From Dama dama (lineage: Eukaryota; Chordata; Mammalia; Artiodactyla; Cervidae), in the NCBI RefSeq assembly GCF_033118175.1, contig NC_083691.1:17333001-17397000 (forward strand): a stretch of 64,000 nucleotides of DNA, read 5' to 3'. Shown here one piece after another: positions 10,851 to 22,552 of the stretch. The notes under the pieces are model-generated. The model worked only from the letters and a program-made list of their open reading frames with translations. It did no database searches and had not been told where the DNA came from. Position 1 is the first letter of the stretch. Each line of letters opens with the position of its first letter. Both the position numbers and the translations under genes were made by a program.

Positions 10851-11989
10851 ATTTAGAATTTTCTCATTCTAATACCAAGAGCAAAGTTAGCTACATGCAG
10901 GATAACACTGCAACAGAAAAGAACGATGCATGCCCCAGTCTTGACAATGACAATTGTAGTTAGAATTAACTGAGTACCATGCTATGCATGAGATCTAAAT
11001 TATTTCTTCTTAAATGATTTGGACATGTCTCTGCCTCTTGAAATCTTTTCTAGATCATTGGAGTTTGACTCCATTCATTTTTTCATTAATTCAGTCAAAC
11101 AATCGTTTTCAAAGGTATGTTCTATGTCAGATACCATGTACAATGTCCACCCAATGTAAAATGTAGCTAAAATATGGGATCTTCTTAGCAGTTTCTTTAG
11201 AAGATCAGAAAGCATGTGATGGTAGAAAGAATTCTACACAGAAGTCTGGAGATGCTGTTTCTATTGCTGGCTTCACCAAAGGCCGTCTGGTCTTCTGTGG
11301 GGCAAAGTCCTTCTCTGTTGCCTCAAATCCTTTATCTATAAAATAACAGTACTTGACGAGCTTTTCCGTAACCTCCCCCACTTCCCCAGTACTGACCTTC
11401 TCTGGGACTGGCCCCTGAGAAGAGGTTTGGACTGCGGCTCCACAGAAGAAATCCTAGCGCGGGGCTGGGCGTGCCGCCGAAAAGCAGTTTCTGCTGCTGC
11501 TGCTGCTACTGCTGGTGACAATGAAGATATTCCCACTTCATGTGCCAAACAGGCTTGTCACAGATAAGTGTGGTGTGAGCCAGATCTCTGTAGACTTCTG
11601 GCTCCTGTCCATCGGGTCCAGAAGGAATTCAGTGACTGGGGAGAAGAACTCATGACTCAAAATCAGATCCTGCTGCAAGCCCAGCAAGACCTCCAGCCAA
11701 AGGCAAGAATGTACTCAAGGGATGTGGGGACATCGTAATCAACAGGGACAAGGTTTCTACTTCCTTTCCAGTCCTGGAGCCAGCAAACCTTCAATGGAGT
11801 CAATGTATCTATTATTCAAATATGTTTCATCTGCCAGCATTCACATGTATCACACTCAGACCTACTGGCCTGTGTGTACACATGTGCACACAAGCAGGTA
11901 CACACCATACACATATGCCTGGACACACGTATACTCATGTGTGCATACACAACCATTGATCAATGCCAGCTGTTACTTCTAAATTGGTT
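10851..11989. other. Unique DNA with a small CpG/CTG patch
   Basis: Mostly unrecognised. At about 11405-11515 GC and CpG content rise locally and a (CTG)5-type run occurs at 11490-11505. A 70-codon minus frame (11336-11548) has a poly-alanine run from this triplet repeat but no domain. A degenerate purine-pyrimidine patch (tgtgtacacatgtgcacac) lies at 11870-11950. Confidence 0.5.
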
Positions 11990-12190
11990 GAAAGTGAAAA
12001 GTGAAAATGAAAGTCACTCAGTCCTATCCAACTCTTTGTGACCCTATGGACTGTACAGTCCATGGAATTCTCCAGGCCAGAATACTGGAGTGGGTAGCCT
12101 TTCCCTTCTCCAGGGGACCTTCCCAACCCAGGGATCAAACCCAGGACTCCTGCACTGCAGGCAGATTCTTTGCCAGCTGAGGCAGACGAC
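11990..12190 (-). mobile_element. Bov-tA/Bov-A2 SINE
   Basis: Reverse-oriented ruminant SINE. On the plus strand it starts with gaaagtgaaaagtgaaaatg, runs through the Bov-A body (tgtgaccctatggactgta), and ends in the inverted tRNA head (gggatcaaacccaggactcc, then gcagattctttgccagctga). The body is shortened where the usual acc-agg-ctcctct segment is missing. Confidence 0.9.
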
Positions 12191-13477
12191 ACACCAAAAC
12201 CCTCATGATGCAAACTTTGACATGCACATTGGCAAATTCTGGTGACTAGGAAAGGGAAAACTTAATCCATAACTTTTTCTTTACTTAGGCTCAATTTTCA
12301 CTTACATGAAAAAGAAATAAAGCAAATAGTTAGCTTGGGTGTTAGGGATTTTCACTGTAAGTGTTAAAAAAACATGCCAAACTTGAAAAATATACTGTAT
12401 CTCTTGGTCTGAAGAAGAGTTCCACACATGGATGGACTTATAATAAAAGCACTTAATTTTTAAAATCTATTTTTACACTTAGCTGTACAGGCCAGTGATG
12501 TTAAAATGTAATAAGGGGTACGTTCGGCCTTTTAGTAATTGGCCTTTCATATGCTTTCATGGTTATAAAACTTAAATGCTAGGTCTGGTTAACCTGCTAG
12601 ATTTCTACTACTAGTTACCAAACTGGAAAATGATAGGTGTAAAAACCAAACCCAAACCAAACATAAATCTTTGATTGTTGGTCTCTTAAAGGCTCAAAAT
12701 ATCTCTTGAAGGCCACAACAGACATGTGTACTAAAATGATGGGCTGACAACTTGCTGGTTGTAGTTACAAATGCTTTAGGTGGTTTGATTTTTTTTTTTT
12801 TTTAAAGAGTGACCACAGCACCCAGGGTTGTAATGGAGATTCTTCTCCAGCTGGGCCTTTCCCAACAGGCAGGGCCTGCAGAGGTGGTTCTGCTGAGGGA
12901 GTGGTGTGGGGAAACACAAGGTCACAGCATGGTCCATGACAAGGTCATGGCCAGGGCAGCCAGAGCTGACAGTCGTGAGTGCTCCCTCACTGTGCCAAAT
13001 CACTTCTGTTTCTTCTTCCCAACAGCCTTGTAATCTAGATGCTGTCAGTGTTCCCATTTCACAGATGAGAATGTTGAAGCTTATAAACCTAGGTACTTCC
13101 CCAAAGACAGGTGCAGAGTGAGCAGTAGAAAAGACCTCACATGCCAGTCTCTGCTCCACGGTGCTCTGGTTTCCTGCAGCACACACATCACAGCCACCTT
13201 CACCTCCACCAGCCCCACTCCTGTGACTCCTTCTTCATTCTTCAGCGGCCAAGTCAAATACCTTCTGCTCACGTATCTCTGATGTCCTCGGGCAAAGTTA
13301 CCTTCTCCCTCCTGTCTGTTCCCTTTACATCTTATAGGATCTTGATCATTGTCTGAAACACAAGTCAGATAGCACCAAATGCCATGGAATGAAGTCAGAA
13401 TGTCACAGTAATATCAAATAGAGAAGGGCTTTCTACACCTCGGTAAGGAATTTATTGTACAGTCACTGTGGACTGAA
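12191..13477. other. Unique DNA with old repeat traces
   Basis: T17 run at 12788-12804. MIR core-like sequence at about 13020-13110 (acagccttgtaatctagatg, cccatttcacagatgagaat), minus orientation. L2-like sequence is possible at 13180-13350. Frames of up to 136 codons show no domain. Confidence 0.5.
13015..13110 (-). mobile_element. MIR fragment
   Basis: Core of an inverted MIR: tcccatttcacagatgagaa followed by a decayed continuation (gcttataaacctaggtac). It is short and diverged. Confidence 0.55.
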
Positions 13478-13921
13478 TTATTTGTTTCAGTCGCTCAGTC
13501 ATGTCTGACTCTTTGTGACCCCATGGACTGCAGCATGCCAGGCTTCCCTGTCCTTCACCATCTCTTGCAGTTTTCTCAAATTAATGTCCATTGAGTCAGT
13601 GATGCCATCTAACCATCTCATCCTCTTCTAACCATCTCATCCTCTGCCACCCTCTTCTCCTTTTGCCTTCAATCTTTCCCAGCATCAGGGTCTTCTCCAA
13701 TGAGTCGGCTTTTCACATCAGGTGGTCAAAGTATTGGAATAAGCTTCAACTTCAGCATCAGTCTTTCCAATGAATATTCAGGGTTGATTTCCCTTCGGAT
13801 TGACTGGTTTGATCTTCTTGCTGTCCAGGAGACTCTCAAGAGACTTTTATAGCACCACAGTCAGAAGGCATCAATTCTTTGGCACTCAGCCTTCTTTATG
13901 GTCCAACTCTCACATCCATAT
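13478..13921 (-). mobile_element. BovB LINE 3' stub with 19-bp duplication
   Basis: About 440 bases of the BovB 3' end, minus. A 19-bp direct repeat (taaccatctcatcctct, periods starting at 13609 and 13628) is present here and absent from the other copies, which indicates a local slippage event. Confidence 0.9.
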
Positions 13922-14069
13922 TTCTCCTCACACTCATCCACTGAAACCCTTACCCTCTGTGTGATGGTATCTGTAGGTGGGACTTTTGGGAAGTAATTAG
14001 GTACAGATGAGGTCATTTGGGTGGCATATATATATACTATATACTGAATAGAGTAAGTCTATACCCAAA
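13922..14069. other. Possible ancient repeat, unassigned
   Basis: The stretch gtgatggtatctgtaggtgg to atgaggtcatttgggtgg resembles a common ancient mammalian repeat whose family I cannot name confidently. An AT microrepeat (atatatatactatatact) follows at 14027-14045. Confidence 0.35.
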
Positions 14070-14262
14070 TTGAAGGCAGGAGGAGAAGGGAACAACCGAG
14101 GATGAGATCACATCCTCTGTGGATGGCATCACCAATTCGATGGACATGAGTTTGAGCAAGCTACGAGAGTTGGTGATGGACAGGGAAGCCTGGCATGCTG
14201 CAGTCCTTGGGGTCGCAAAGAGTCAGACATGACTGAGGGACTGAACTGAACTGAACTGAAAA
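14070..14262 (+). mobile_element. BovB LINE 3' terminus
   Basis: The last 190 bases of BovB in plus orientation, from the Arg-rich segment (gaaggcaggaggagaaggga) to gactgaactgaactgaact. It lies tail-out relative to the preceding minus-strand stub. The two are 5'-to-5' neighbours separated by about 150 bases. Confidence 0.88.
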
Positions 14263-14401
14263 CTGACTGCCAACAGGAATGTTGGATGGATTTTAAATCA
14301 AGTAGCATCACGAAAAGATCATACTAATAGATATTTATTTCTTATTTTAAATGAGAAAAACTACATTTTAAAATTCCTACTTATTTATATAATTACAGAC
14401 C

Positions 14402-14507
14402 TAGACAAAGGTTTTCTGCAAAGGGCCAGAGAGTGTATACTTTTGGTTTGGCAAGAGATACAGTTTTTGTCTTGCGGGCTGCAGGTCATGGTTTGCTGAC
14501 CTCAATA
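14402..14507 (-). mobile_element. MER5A (hAT-Charlie) remnant
   Basis: The right terminal part ggttttctgcaaagggccag and the opposite terminal part atggtttgctgacctc are both present with most of the interior deleted. This is the inverted order expected for MER5A, a non-autonomous hAT-type DNA transposon. Confidence 0.7.
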
Positions 14508-15960
14508 TAATTAAATACATTTCTGAAAGAAAACTATAATTTCTCAAAGCCTTCCTTTTGTTTGCTGGGTAGACATCCAAATGATTATATTTTACAAGGA
14601 AGTTATTTAGGTGTCACTTGATCACAGATATAATTAACTAGGTACAGATACATACAGCTAACTTTGTTACAGTTTACTATAACACCTTTAGGCAGGAAAT
14701 ACACTAAAGATGATCCATTGCCAAAAAGAATTAATTAATAAAGCAATGAACATGCATTAAGAATCTCTCAAATGCCAAGCATGGGATGCCATGGAAGGTT
14801 TAACTCCGAGGGGCTCCAGCCTAACTCTCTAGAAGTCACGAACCCATTATCAGAGCCTCACAGAAGTTACACTTTATAAAAAAAGAAAAAGCTAGAGAGG
14901 AAAAAAAAAAAAAAAGATCCCACATGGGAAATGTTACAGCCACAAGAATGTGGTTGCCTTTTTCTCTGTTACTTTGTATCTAAAAGTAGATATTGCTCTT
15001 GAACCAACTTCAAAATCTTCTCATCTCACATGAAGATTTCAGCAGCCCCCACTCCAGCCGACACTACCCCCAAACAAGCAACCACCCTATATTTTCAGCA
15101 AATATCAAGGTTATTTTGCTTACCTTGGGTTAAAGCGTCACTATCTCATCTGTATATGGGATATACATGTTAGAGAGGAACTAACTTTCATTTCCCACTT
15201 TAACAAATGTTGCATTTCCTGACCTATGCATTTCTCCCAACAACTTTATGGGATGGCCACTCTTCCCCTAAATTGACAAGCTCACCTGATTTTGAACCTC
15301 CGAGACTTTCCAGGTTCCACATCTGGTGTGATGGCTGAGGACAAAATTTGAGCCCAAATCGTATTTTCCAACATCTGCGTCCTTTTCACCACATCGGATT
15401 CTGTCTCTCCTATACTTTATCAAACATCTTCTCTCCAACTCAACACAACCATCAACACTAACAAGCTAACAAGAGGAATCATCAATCTTTAGATTTCTCG
15501 TTGGCTCTGATTCCTCGGTGAGAAGTTGCCTCTTTCCCACCCGAAGAAGGATGCACCCAAAAAGCAGCCTCAGCATGGTGGAGGATGGGGAGTGGGGGTC
15601 ACTGAAGGGAGCAGGGAGGGGTCCTCCAGGAGCTGACCTCCAAGGTGCACAGCCAGAGCTAGGACAGTGGATGTTGGGGGGAGGCGGGGAGGAAGGACTG
15701 CTGAGATAGATGAGGCAGCCCCCCACCTACGTCAGCAGAGCTGGGTGCCCCGAGATGGAGCCCGGGAGCCCACGGAGCTCTGGGAAGGAGCCTGCCCGCA
15801 GAGTCGCTGAGTCTAGACTCCAGATGTGCACTCACTGTTACCAGGCCAGTCAGAGCCCGTGGGTAAATATTCCTACCAGATGACAGCGGGTTCCATTACA
15901 GCAGTGATGACAAAGGACTGAAATAGGAACAGTAAATACGGGCGCTGCTGTTCCCTGGGC
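14508..15960. other. Unique DNA
   Basis: A15-type run at 14900-14915. GC-richer patch at 15530-15800 with opposing frames of 63 (plus) and 86 (minus) codons, neither with a known domain. No dispersed repeat was recognised. Confidence 0.5.
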
Positions 15961-15965
15961 AAGGT

Positions 15966-15966
<1 letters not shown>

Positions 15967-16010
<44 letters not shown>

Positions 16011-16018
16011 CACAAATA
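15967..16018. repeat. (CA)n microsatellite, about 25 units
   Basis: An uninterrupted CA dinucleotide run. It is long enough to be length-polymorphic in populations. Confidence 0.97.
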
Positions 16019-17123
16019 CTCTCCATTTACTTCTCAAGATGCTATTATGCCAGTAGGTCATAGACATCCTTATATTTTCTTGCTATGTCAAAATAGTTCC
16101 AAGATGAACTGAAGGCTATTTAAGTCAATTAGACACTTAAAATGAGCTGAACTTGGGTGCATAGAGAGGACACATGCCAATTACCTTCTGATTTTTAACC
16201 TTTAAAGAGATGGAGACCAGACCTGAGGAAAAGATAGAAGCACCTCTAAGCAAAGTTTTTGGACTGCAGGTCCGTGAACTGTCAATGTACTCTGAGTGAT
16301 GAGAGCTTTTACAGGTTTTCAGAGCATCAGAATAACCTTGTGTAACAAAATTCTAAATATAGTTCTGCCCCCCAAATATAGTTCTGTTTTCCATCGTCTG
16401 CCACATCCACCGTCACCTCCTTGATAGACAGTCAAAGTGACGTCATATGCTGATTTCCAAAATGTGACTTTTTGCGTCAGCCCCAGGCAATTGGAGAGAA
16501 AAAACATGGGTTTTCAATAATTCCAGAGTTGTGATATCTCTCTTCTTAAAATATGTTGGCACCTGGTAGGAGGTAAGCTTTCACTTCCTTGTGAAGTTAC
16601 AGCCTTCCATATGTCAGAGGCAGCAGCTGAAAATGAATGAAATGCTAGATTTCTTTTTTTTAAATGAACTCCCCTTCTCCATTTGCAGTATCCAAGGAGG
16701 CATTTAGGTAATATTATAAAAGTTTCACTCTTTGTTACTTTATTTCTTGAGAAGATGAGATTTTATTTGGAGGGAAATTGACCTAAAACTGGAGGCTAAA
16801 TTAGCCTCTTTTGATGAAAAGACACAACCAGGAAAAGGAAATTTCTGCTTATCAATCAGACACTATTTTCTAGACACATTGCATATTTTATATCCTGTAA
16901 CTTTCACCACCTCCTTGACAGGTAAGTATTTCATATAATTAATAGCTTCTATAGATTCATAGAGCAGGTCTGTGACTGAGCTAGGATTTAAAGCCTGCTG
17001 TCTGATTGCAGATAAACTCTATTTTGGGGAAGGATTGGCAAGCAGTGGGGACACAATGACACTGACTACTCCATCTCCTGGCTAAAGAGAGCATTCTGGC
17101 TTTTCCTAAAACTTAAATTTTGT
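16019..17123. other. Unique DNA containing one MIR
   Basis: Apart from the MIR at about 16858-17010, no repeat or exon was recognised. Confidence 0.5.
16858..17012 (-). mobile_element. MIR SINE
   Basis: Inverted MIR. In order it shows cagacactattttctagaca, tgtaactttcaccacctcc, gacaggtaagtatttcat, and the tRNA-derived end (gactgagctaggatttaaag, then ctgctgtctgattgc). Confidence 0.72.
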
Positions 17124-17332
17124 GGTTGTTGTTTACACTCAGTCATGTCTGACTTTTTGCAACTCCACAGACTGTAACTCACCAGGCTCCTCTGTCCATG
17201 GAGTTTCCCAGGCAAGAACACTGAAGTGGGTTGCCGTTTCCTTCTCCAGGGGATCTTCCCGACCCAGGGACTGAACCTGTGTCTCCTGCATTGTAAGCAG
17301 ATTCTTTACCATCTGAGCCAACTGAGAAGTCT
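17124..17332 (-). mobile_element. Bov-tA SINE
   Basis: Inverted full-length element with the body (actgtaactcaccaggctcc), the inverted B box (gacccagggactgaacctgt), and the inverted A-box region (gattctttaccatctgagcc). Moderately diverged. Confidence 0.92.
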
Positions 17333-17527
17333 ACAGAGGCTCCTCTAATCTGATTCAGTGAGTCAGATGTTAAATGTGAAGTCTTTTTATTCATTCAGTT
17401 TTAAATCAAAATTAATTTGTTTGAATGAAAAATTCACAATAAATACAATTTGGGCTAAAAACAAAACAAGCAAAGAGGGTGTATTAGATTCTGTGTGGCC
17501 AGAGGCCCATCTGATCATGGCTGGTTA

Positions 17528-17732
17528 AAATGTTAATCACTCAGTTGTTTCTGACTCTTTTCAACCCCATGGACTGTAGGCCACCAGGCTCCTCTGTCCA
17601 TGGAATTCTCCAGGCAAAAATATTGGAGTAGGTAGCCATTCCTTTCTCCAGGGGATCTTCCCAACTCAGGGATCAAACCCAGGTCTACCTACATGGCAGG
17701 CTGATTCCTAACCATCTGAGTCAGCAACCTTC
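17528..17732 (-). mobile_element. Bov-tA SINE
   Basis: A second inverted element, 200 bases after the first. Signatures are caaccccatggactgtagg, ggcaaaaatattggagtagg and gggatcaaacccaggtctac. More substitutions than in the 8.2-kb copy suggest an older insertion. Confidence 0.9.
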
Positions 17733-18524
17733 TGGCTGGGTAAATCATGGACTTAAAATTAATAAAAGTATTTAACTTAAATATGCAGTAATGTATCTTA
17801 ATGCTTACATATTTTATTTATTCTTCAGTCACTCAGTCGTGTCCAACTCTTTGTGTCCAACTCATGGACTGCAGCATGCCAGGCTTCCCTGTCCATCACC
17901 AACTCCCAAAGCTTGCTCAAACTGAAGTCCACTGAGTTGGTGATGTCATTCAACCATCTCATCCTTTGTCATCCCCTTCTCTTCCTGCCTTCAATCTTTC
18001 CTAGCATTGGGATCTTTTTCAATGAGTCACCTCTTCACATCAGGTGGCCAAAGTGTTGGAGCTTCCGTTTCAGCATCAGTATTTCCAATGAATATTCAAG
18101 GTTGATTTCCTGTAGGATTGAATGGTTTGACCTTACAGTCCAAGAGACTCTCAAGACATATCTCCAACACTACAGTTCAAAAGCATCAATTCTTTGGCAT
18201 TCAGTTTCCTTTATAGTCCAACTCTCACATCTATACATGACTATTGGAAAAACCATAGCTTTGACTAGATGAATCTTTGTTGTCAAAGTAATGTCTCTGC
18301 TTTTTAATATGCTGTCTAGGTTTGTCATAGCTTTTCTTCCAAGGAGCAAATGTCTTTCAATTTCATGGCTGGATTCACCACCTGCAGTGATTTTGGAGCC
18401 CAAGAAAATAAAGTGTGTCACTGTTACCAATGTTTCCCCATCTATTTGTCATGAAGTGATCAGACCAAAGGAGTATGTCAAGGCTGTATATTGTCACCCT
18501 GTTTATTTAACTTATATGCAGAGT

Positions 18525-18817
18525 TCAGTTCAGTTCAGTTCAGACGCTCAGTCGTGTCCGCCTCTTTGCGACCCCATGAATCGCAGCACGCCAGGCCTCC
18601 CTGTCCATCACCAACTCCCGGAGTTTACTCAAACTCATGCCCATTGAGTCAGTGATGCCACCCAGCCATCTCATCCTCTGTCATCCCCTTCCCCTCCTGC
18701 TCCCAATCCATCCCAGCATTACGGTCGTTTCCAATGAGTCAACTCTTCACATCAGGTGACCAAAGTACTGGAGTTTCAGCTTCAGCATCAGTCCTTACAA
18801 TGAACACCCAGGACTGA
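18525..18817 (-). mobile_element. BovB 3' stub, innermost of nest
   Basis: A 293-bp 5'-truncated BovB 3' end in minus orientation, placed between gcagagt and agtacatcatgag of the host element. A 3-bp duplication (agt) is the most that can be seen. The host reading continues exactly across it. Being innermost, it is the youngest of the three. Its sequence has characteristic young-copy wording such as cagcacgccaggcctccct. Confidence 0.9.
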
Positions 18818-19206
18818 AGTACATCATGAGAAATGCTGGGCTGGAAGAAACACAAGCTGGAATCAAGATTGCCAGGAGAAATATCAATAACCTCAGATAT
18901 GCAGATGTCACCACCCTCATGGCAGAAAGTGAAGAGAAACTAAAAAGTCTCTTGATGAAAGTGAAAGAGGAGAGTGAAAAAGTTGGCTTAAAGCTCAACA
19001 TTCAGAAAACTAAGATCATGTCATCTGGTCCCATCACTTCATGGGAAATAGATGGGGAAACAGTGGAAACAGTGTCAGACTATTTTTTTGGGGCTCCAAA
19101 TTCACTGCAGATGGTGATTGCAGCCATGAAATTAAAAGATGCTTGCTCCTTGGAAAGAAAGTTATGACCAGCCTAGACCAACATATTAAAAAACGGAGAC
19201 ATTACT

Positions 19207-19671
19207 TTGCCAACAAAGGTCCATCTAGTCAAGGCTATGGTTTTTCCAGTGGTCATATATGGATGTGAGAGTTGGACTGTGAAGAAAGTTGAGCGCCAAA
19301 GAATTGATACTTTTGAACTGTGGTGTTGGAGAAGACTCTTGCGAGTCTCTTGGACTGCAAGGAGATCCAACCAGTCCATCCTGAAGGAGAACAGTCCTGG
19401 GTGTTCATTGGAAGGACTGATGCTGAAGCTGAAACTCCAGTACTTTGGTCACTTCATGCAAAGAGCTGACTCACTGGAAAAGATCTTGATGCTGGGAGGG
19501 ATTGGGGACAGCAGGATAAGGGGACGACAGAGGATGAGATGGCTGGATGGCATCACCGACTTGATGGACATGAGTTTGAGTAAACTCTGGGAGTTGGTGA
19601 TGGACAGGGAGGCCTGGCGTGCTGCGATTCATGGGGTCGCAGAGTTGGACACGTCTGAGCGACTGAACTGA
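19207..19671 (+). pseudogene. BovB ORF C-terminal remnant (154 codons open)
   Basis: The C-terminal region of the BovB protein downstream of the RT. It holds the conserved block VVIYGCESWTVKKVERQRID, the segment LRVSWTARRSNQSI, and a basic stretch ending RMRWLDGITDLMDMSLSKLW. No catalytic residues are included. It follows a frame break near 19190 relative to the RT part (18826-19167), so the complete protein cannot be read. Confidence 0.8.
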
Positions 19672-20121
19672 AGTGAACTGATGGGACCTGATGCCATGAG
19701 GTTAGTTTTTTGAATGCTGAGCCTTAAGCCAACATTTTCACTCTCTTCTTTTACTTTCATCAAGAGGTTCTTTAGTTCCTCTTCACTTTCTGCTCTAAGG
19801 GTTGTGTCATCTGCATATCTGAGGTTATTGATATTTCTAGATTCTAACTCATGATTTATCCAGCCCAGTATTTCATATGTTGTACTCTGCATATAAGTTA
19901 AAAAGGCAGGGCAACAAAATACAGCCTTGATGTACTCCTTTCCCAATTTGGAACTAGTCTGTAGTTCCATGTCTGGTTCTAGGTTTCTCAGGAGACAGGT
20001 TAGGTGGTCTGGTATTCCCATCTCTTGAAGAATTTTCCACTGTTATGATCCACACAGTCAATGGCTTTGGCATAGTCAATAAAGCAGAAGCAGATGTTTT
20101 TCTGGAACAGCCTTGCTTTCT

Positions 20122-20370
20122 CTATGAGCCAACAACCGTTGGCCATTTGATCTCTGGTTCCTTCGCCTTTTCTAAATCCAACTTGTACATAGCTTGGAGA
20201 ATTTTGATCATTACTTTACTAGTATGTGAAATGAGTGCAATTGTGCAGTAGTTTGAACCTGCTTTGGCATTGCCCTTCTTTGGGGTTGTAATGAAAACTG
20301 ATCTTTTCCACTCCTGTGGCCACTGCTGAGTTTTCCAAATTTGCTGGCATCTTGAGTGAAGCATTTTCAC
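20122..20370 (-). pseudogene. BovB RT N-terminal remnant
   Basis: Minus-strand frame of 82 codons with the RT fingers motif region (WKRSVFITTPKKGNAKAG, then NYCTIALISHTSKVMIKILQ). In intact family members this precedes the FxDYAKAFD palm motif. Here the frame is interrupted before the palm. It belongs to the outer element of the nest. Confidence 0.75.
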
Positions 20371-21418
20371 AGCATCATCTTTTAGGATATGAAATAGTTC
20401 AACTGCAATTCCATCACCTCACTAGCTTTATTCACAGTGATGCTTCCTAAGACTCACTTGACTTTGTTCTCTAAGATATTTAGGTGTGTGATTAAACCAT
20501 TGTGGTTATCTGGGTCATTAGGGTCTTTTCTTGTATAGTTTTTTTGTGTATTCTTGCCACCTCTTCTTAATATTTTCTGCTTCTGTTAGGTCCATACAAT
20601 TTCTGTCCTTTATTGTGCCCATCTTTGCATGAAATGTGCCCTTGGTATCTCTAATTTTCTTGAAGAGATCTCTAGTCTTTCCCATTCTATTGTTTTCCTC
20701 TATTTCTTTGCATTGTTCACTTAGGAAGGTTTTCTTATCTCTTCTTGCTTTTCTTTGGAACTCTGCATTCAGATGGTTATATCTTTCCTTTTCTCCTTTG
20801 TGTTTTGCTTCACTTTCCCAGCCATTTGTAAGGCCTCCTCAGACAACCATATTGTGTTTTTGCATGGTCTTGATCCCTGCCTCCTGTACAATGTCACCAA
20901 CCTCCATCCATAGTTCTTCAGGCACTCTGTCTATCAGATCTAAACCTTGAATCTATTTGTCTCTTCCACCGTATAATCATAAGGGATTTGACTTAGGTCA
21001 TACCTGAATGGTCTAGTGGTTTTCCCTACTGTCTTCAATTTAAGTCTGAATTTGGCAATAAGGAGTTCATGATCTGAGCCACAGTCAGCTCCCAGTCTTA
21101 TTTTTGCTGACTGTATAGAGCTTGTCCATCTTTGGCTGCAAAGAATATAATCAGTTTGGTTTTGGTGTTGATCATCTAGTGATGTTTATGTGTAGAGTTG
21201 TCTCTTGTGTTGTTGGAAAATGGTGTTTGCTATGACCACTGCATTCTCTTGGCAAAACTCTTTTAGCCTTTGTCCTGTTTCATTCTGTACTCCAAGTCCA
21301 AACTTGCCTGTTACTCCAGGTATCTCTTGACTTCCTACTTTACATTCCAGTCCCCTATGATGGAAAGGCTACCTTTTTTGGATGTTAGTTCTAGAAGGTG
21401 TTGTAGGTCTTCATAGAA

Positions 21419-21745
21419 TCATTCAACTTCAGCTTCTTCAGCATTATTGGTTGGAGCATAGACTTGGATTACTGTGATATTGAATGATTTGCCTTGAAAA
21501 CAAGCAGAGATCATTCTGTCATTTTTAAGACTGTACCCAAGTACTGCATGTCGGACTCTTTTGTTGACTATGATGGCTACTCCATTTCTTCTAAGGGATT
21601 CTTGCCCACAGCAGTAGATATAATGGTCATCTGAATTAAATTCATCCGTTCTGACCCATTTTAGTTCACTGAGTCCTAGAGTATCAATGATCACTCTTGC
21701 CATTTCCTGTCTGACCACTTCTAATGTACCTTGAGTCATGGACAT
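21419..21745 (-). pseudogene. BovB endonuclease remnant
   Basis: A 108-codon minus-strand frame from the AP-type endonuclease domain of the outer nest element. Visible blocks are LGLSELKW (bearing the conserved catalytic Glu of the family), NGVAIIVNKRV, and the strand motif FNITVIQVYAPTN. The active enzyme nicks target DNA for target-primed reverse transcription. Here the frame is open only over this segment and stops on both sides. Confidence 0.8.
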
Positions 21746-22420
21746 ATGCTCCTATGCGTTATTGTTCTTTACACATCTGACTTGACTGGCACCATCGGAC
21801 ACATCCACAGCTGTACATTGTTTGTGTTTTGGCTCAGCCTCTTCATTCCTTCTGGAGCTATTTCTGTAGTCAGCCCCTGACCCTGCGGCGGGCTGCTGTT
21901 GACCCAGGCCTCTGCCGGAGCCTCCCTGACACTCACAGGTAAGTCTAGCTCAGTCTCTTTTGTGGTCACTGTTCCTTTCTCCTGGGTCCTGGTGCACACA
22001 AGGTTTTTTCGTACCCTCCAAGAGTCTGTTTCCCCTGTCCTGTGGAAGTTCTGTAATCAAATCCCACTAGCCTTCAAAGTCAAATTCCTGGGGGTTCTCA
22101 GTCCCTCTGCCAGATCCCCAGCTTGAGAAAACTGTTGTGGGCCTTAGAACTTTGGCAACACTGCAAGAACTTCTTTGGTATAATTGTCCTCTAGTTCGTG
22201 GGTCATCTGCTTAGAGGCTCCATGGTGGGCTAATGGCGACCTCCTCCAAGAGGACTTGTGCCACATACCATATCTCCCAGGTCTGCTGCAGCCAGAGTCC
22301 CTGTGTCCGTGGCATGTCACTGCTGGCCTGTGTCTCCACTGGACACATTCAAAGGCAGTCTGGCTCACTCTCTTGTGGAGGTCACTGCTACATTCCCTGG
22401 GTCCTGGTGCACACACTTTC

Positions 22421-22552
22421 TTGGGACCATTATGAAAGATCCTTGACCGTTAAGTCATGTGATAGCTTCTGAAATTCAGTTACTTAAGTTATTCTTTTAT
22501 ATTATGTGAACATATAGAATAGGTTATAATATGATTTATATTATTATTTATT
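22421..22552. other. Short AT-rich unique spacer
   Basis: Lies between the BovB leader and the next SINE. The stretch attatttatttatt at the right edge may be one copy of a SINE target-site duplication. Confidence 0.5.

Larger units (their letters stand above)
18467..19680 (+). mobile_element. BovB LINE, 5'-truncated, inserted in BovB
   Basis: The middle layer. It comprises 18467-18524 and 18818-19680, giving about 920 bases from the RT region (aaggagtatgtcaaggctg) to the 3' end (gactgaactgaagtgaactg). The flanks gatcagacc (18458-18466) and gatgggacc (19680-19688) look like a 9-bp target-site duplication with two mismatches. The YxDD box reads YADV (18898-18909), so the second catalytic Asp is lost. 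The frame of its C-terminal part (19207-19671) is unusually long at 154 codons. Confidence 0.9.
17823..22420 (-). mobile_element. BovB LINE, near full length, interrupted
   Basis: The outermost layer of a three-element nest. It comprises 17823-18466 (3' end to the thumb region) and, after a 1.2-kb plus-strand insertion, 19681-22420 (RT, linker, endonuclease, 5' leader). Removing the insertion leaves about 3.4 kb, close to the full length of the family. The break is seamless: the left part ends in gaagtgatcagacca and the right part resumes at gatgggacctgatgcc, the next consensus bases. The coding region has many stops, so it is inactive. The leader (21860-22420) aligns with the leader at 1760-2594. 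Confidence 0.9.

Noticed and set aside
15466..15726. Opposing frames in a GC-richer patch
   Set aside because: No domain, no matching splice or start context, and overlapping frames on both strands.
18467..19680. Inverted BovB halves considered as one twin-primed insertion
   Set aside because: Both orientations include the 3' terminus and overlap in consensus, and the flanking minus element continues across the insert. Separate nested insertions explain it better.
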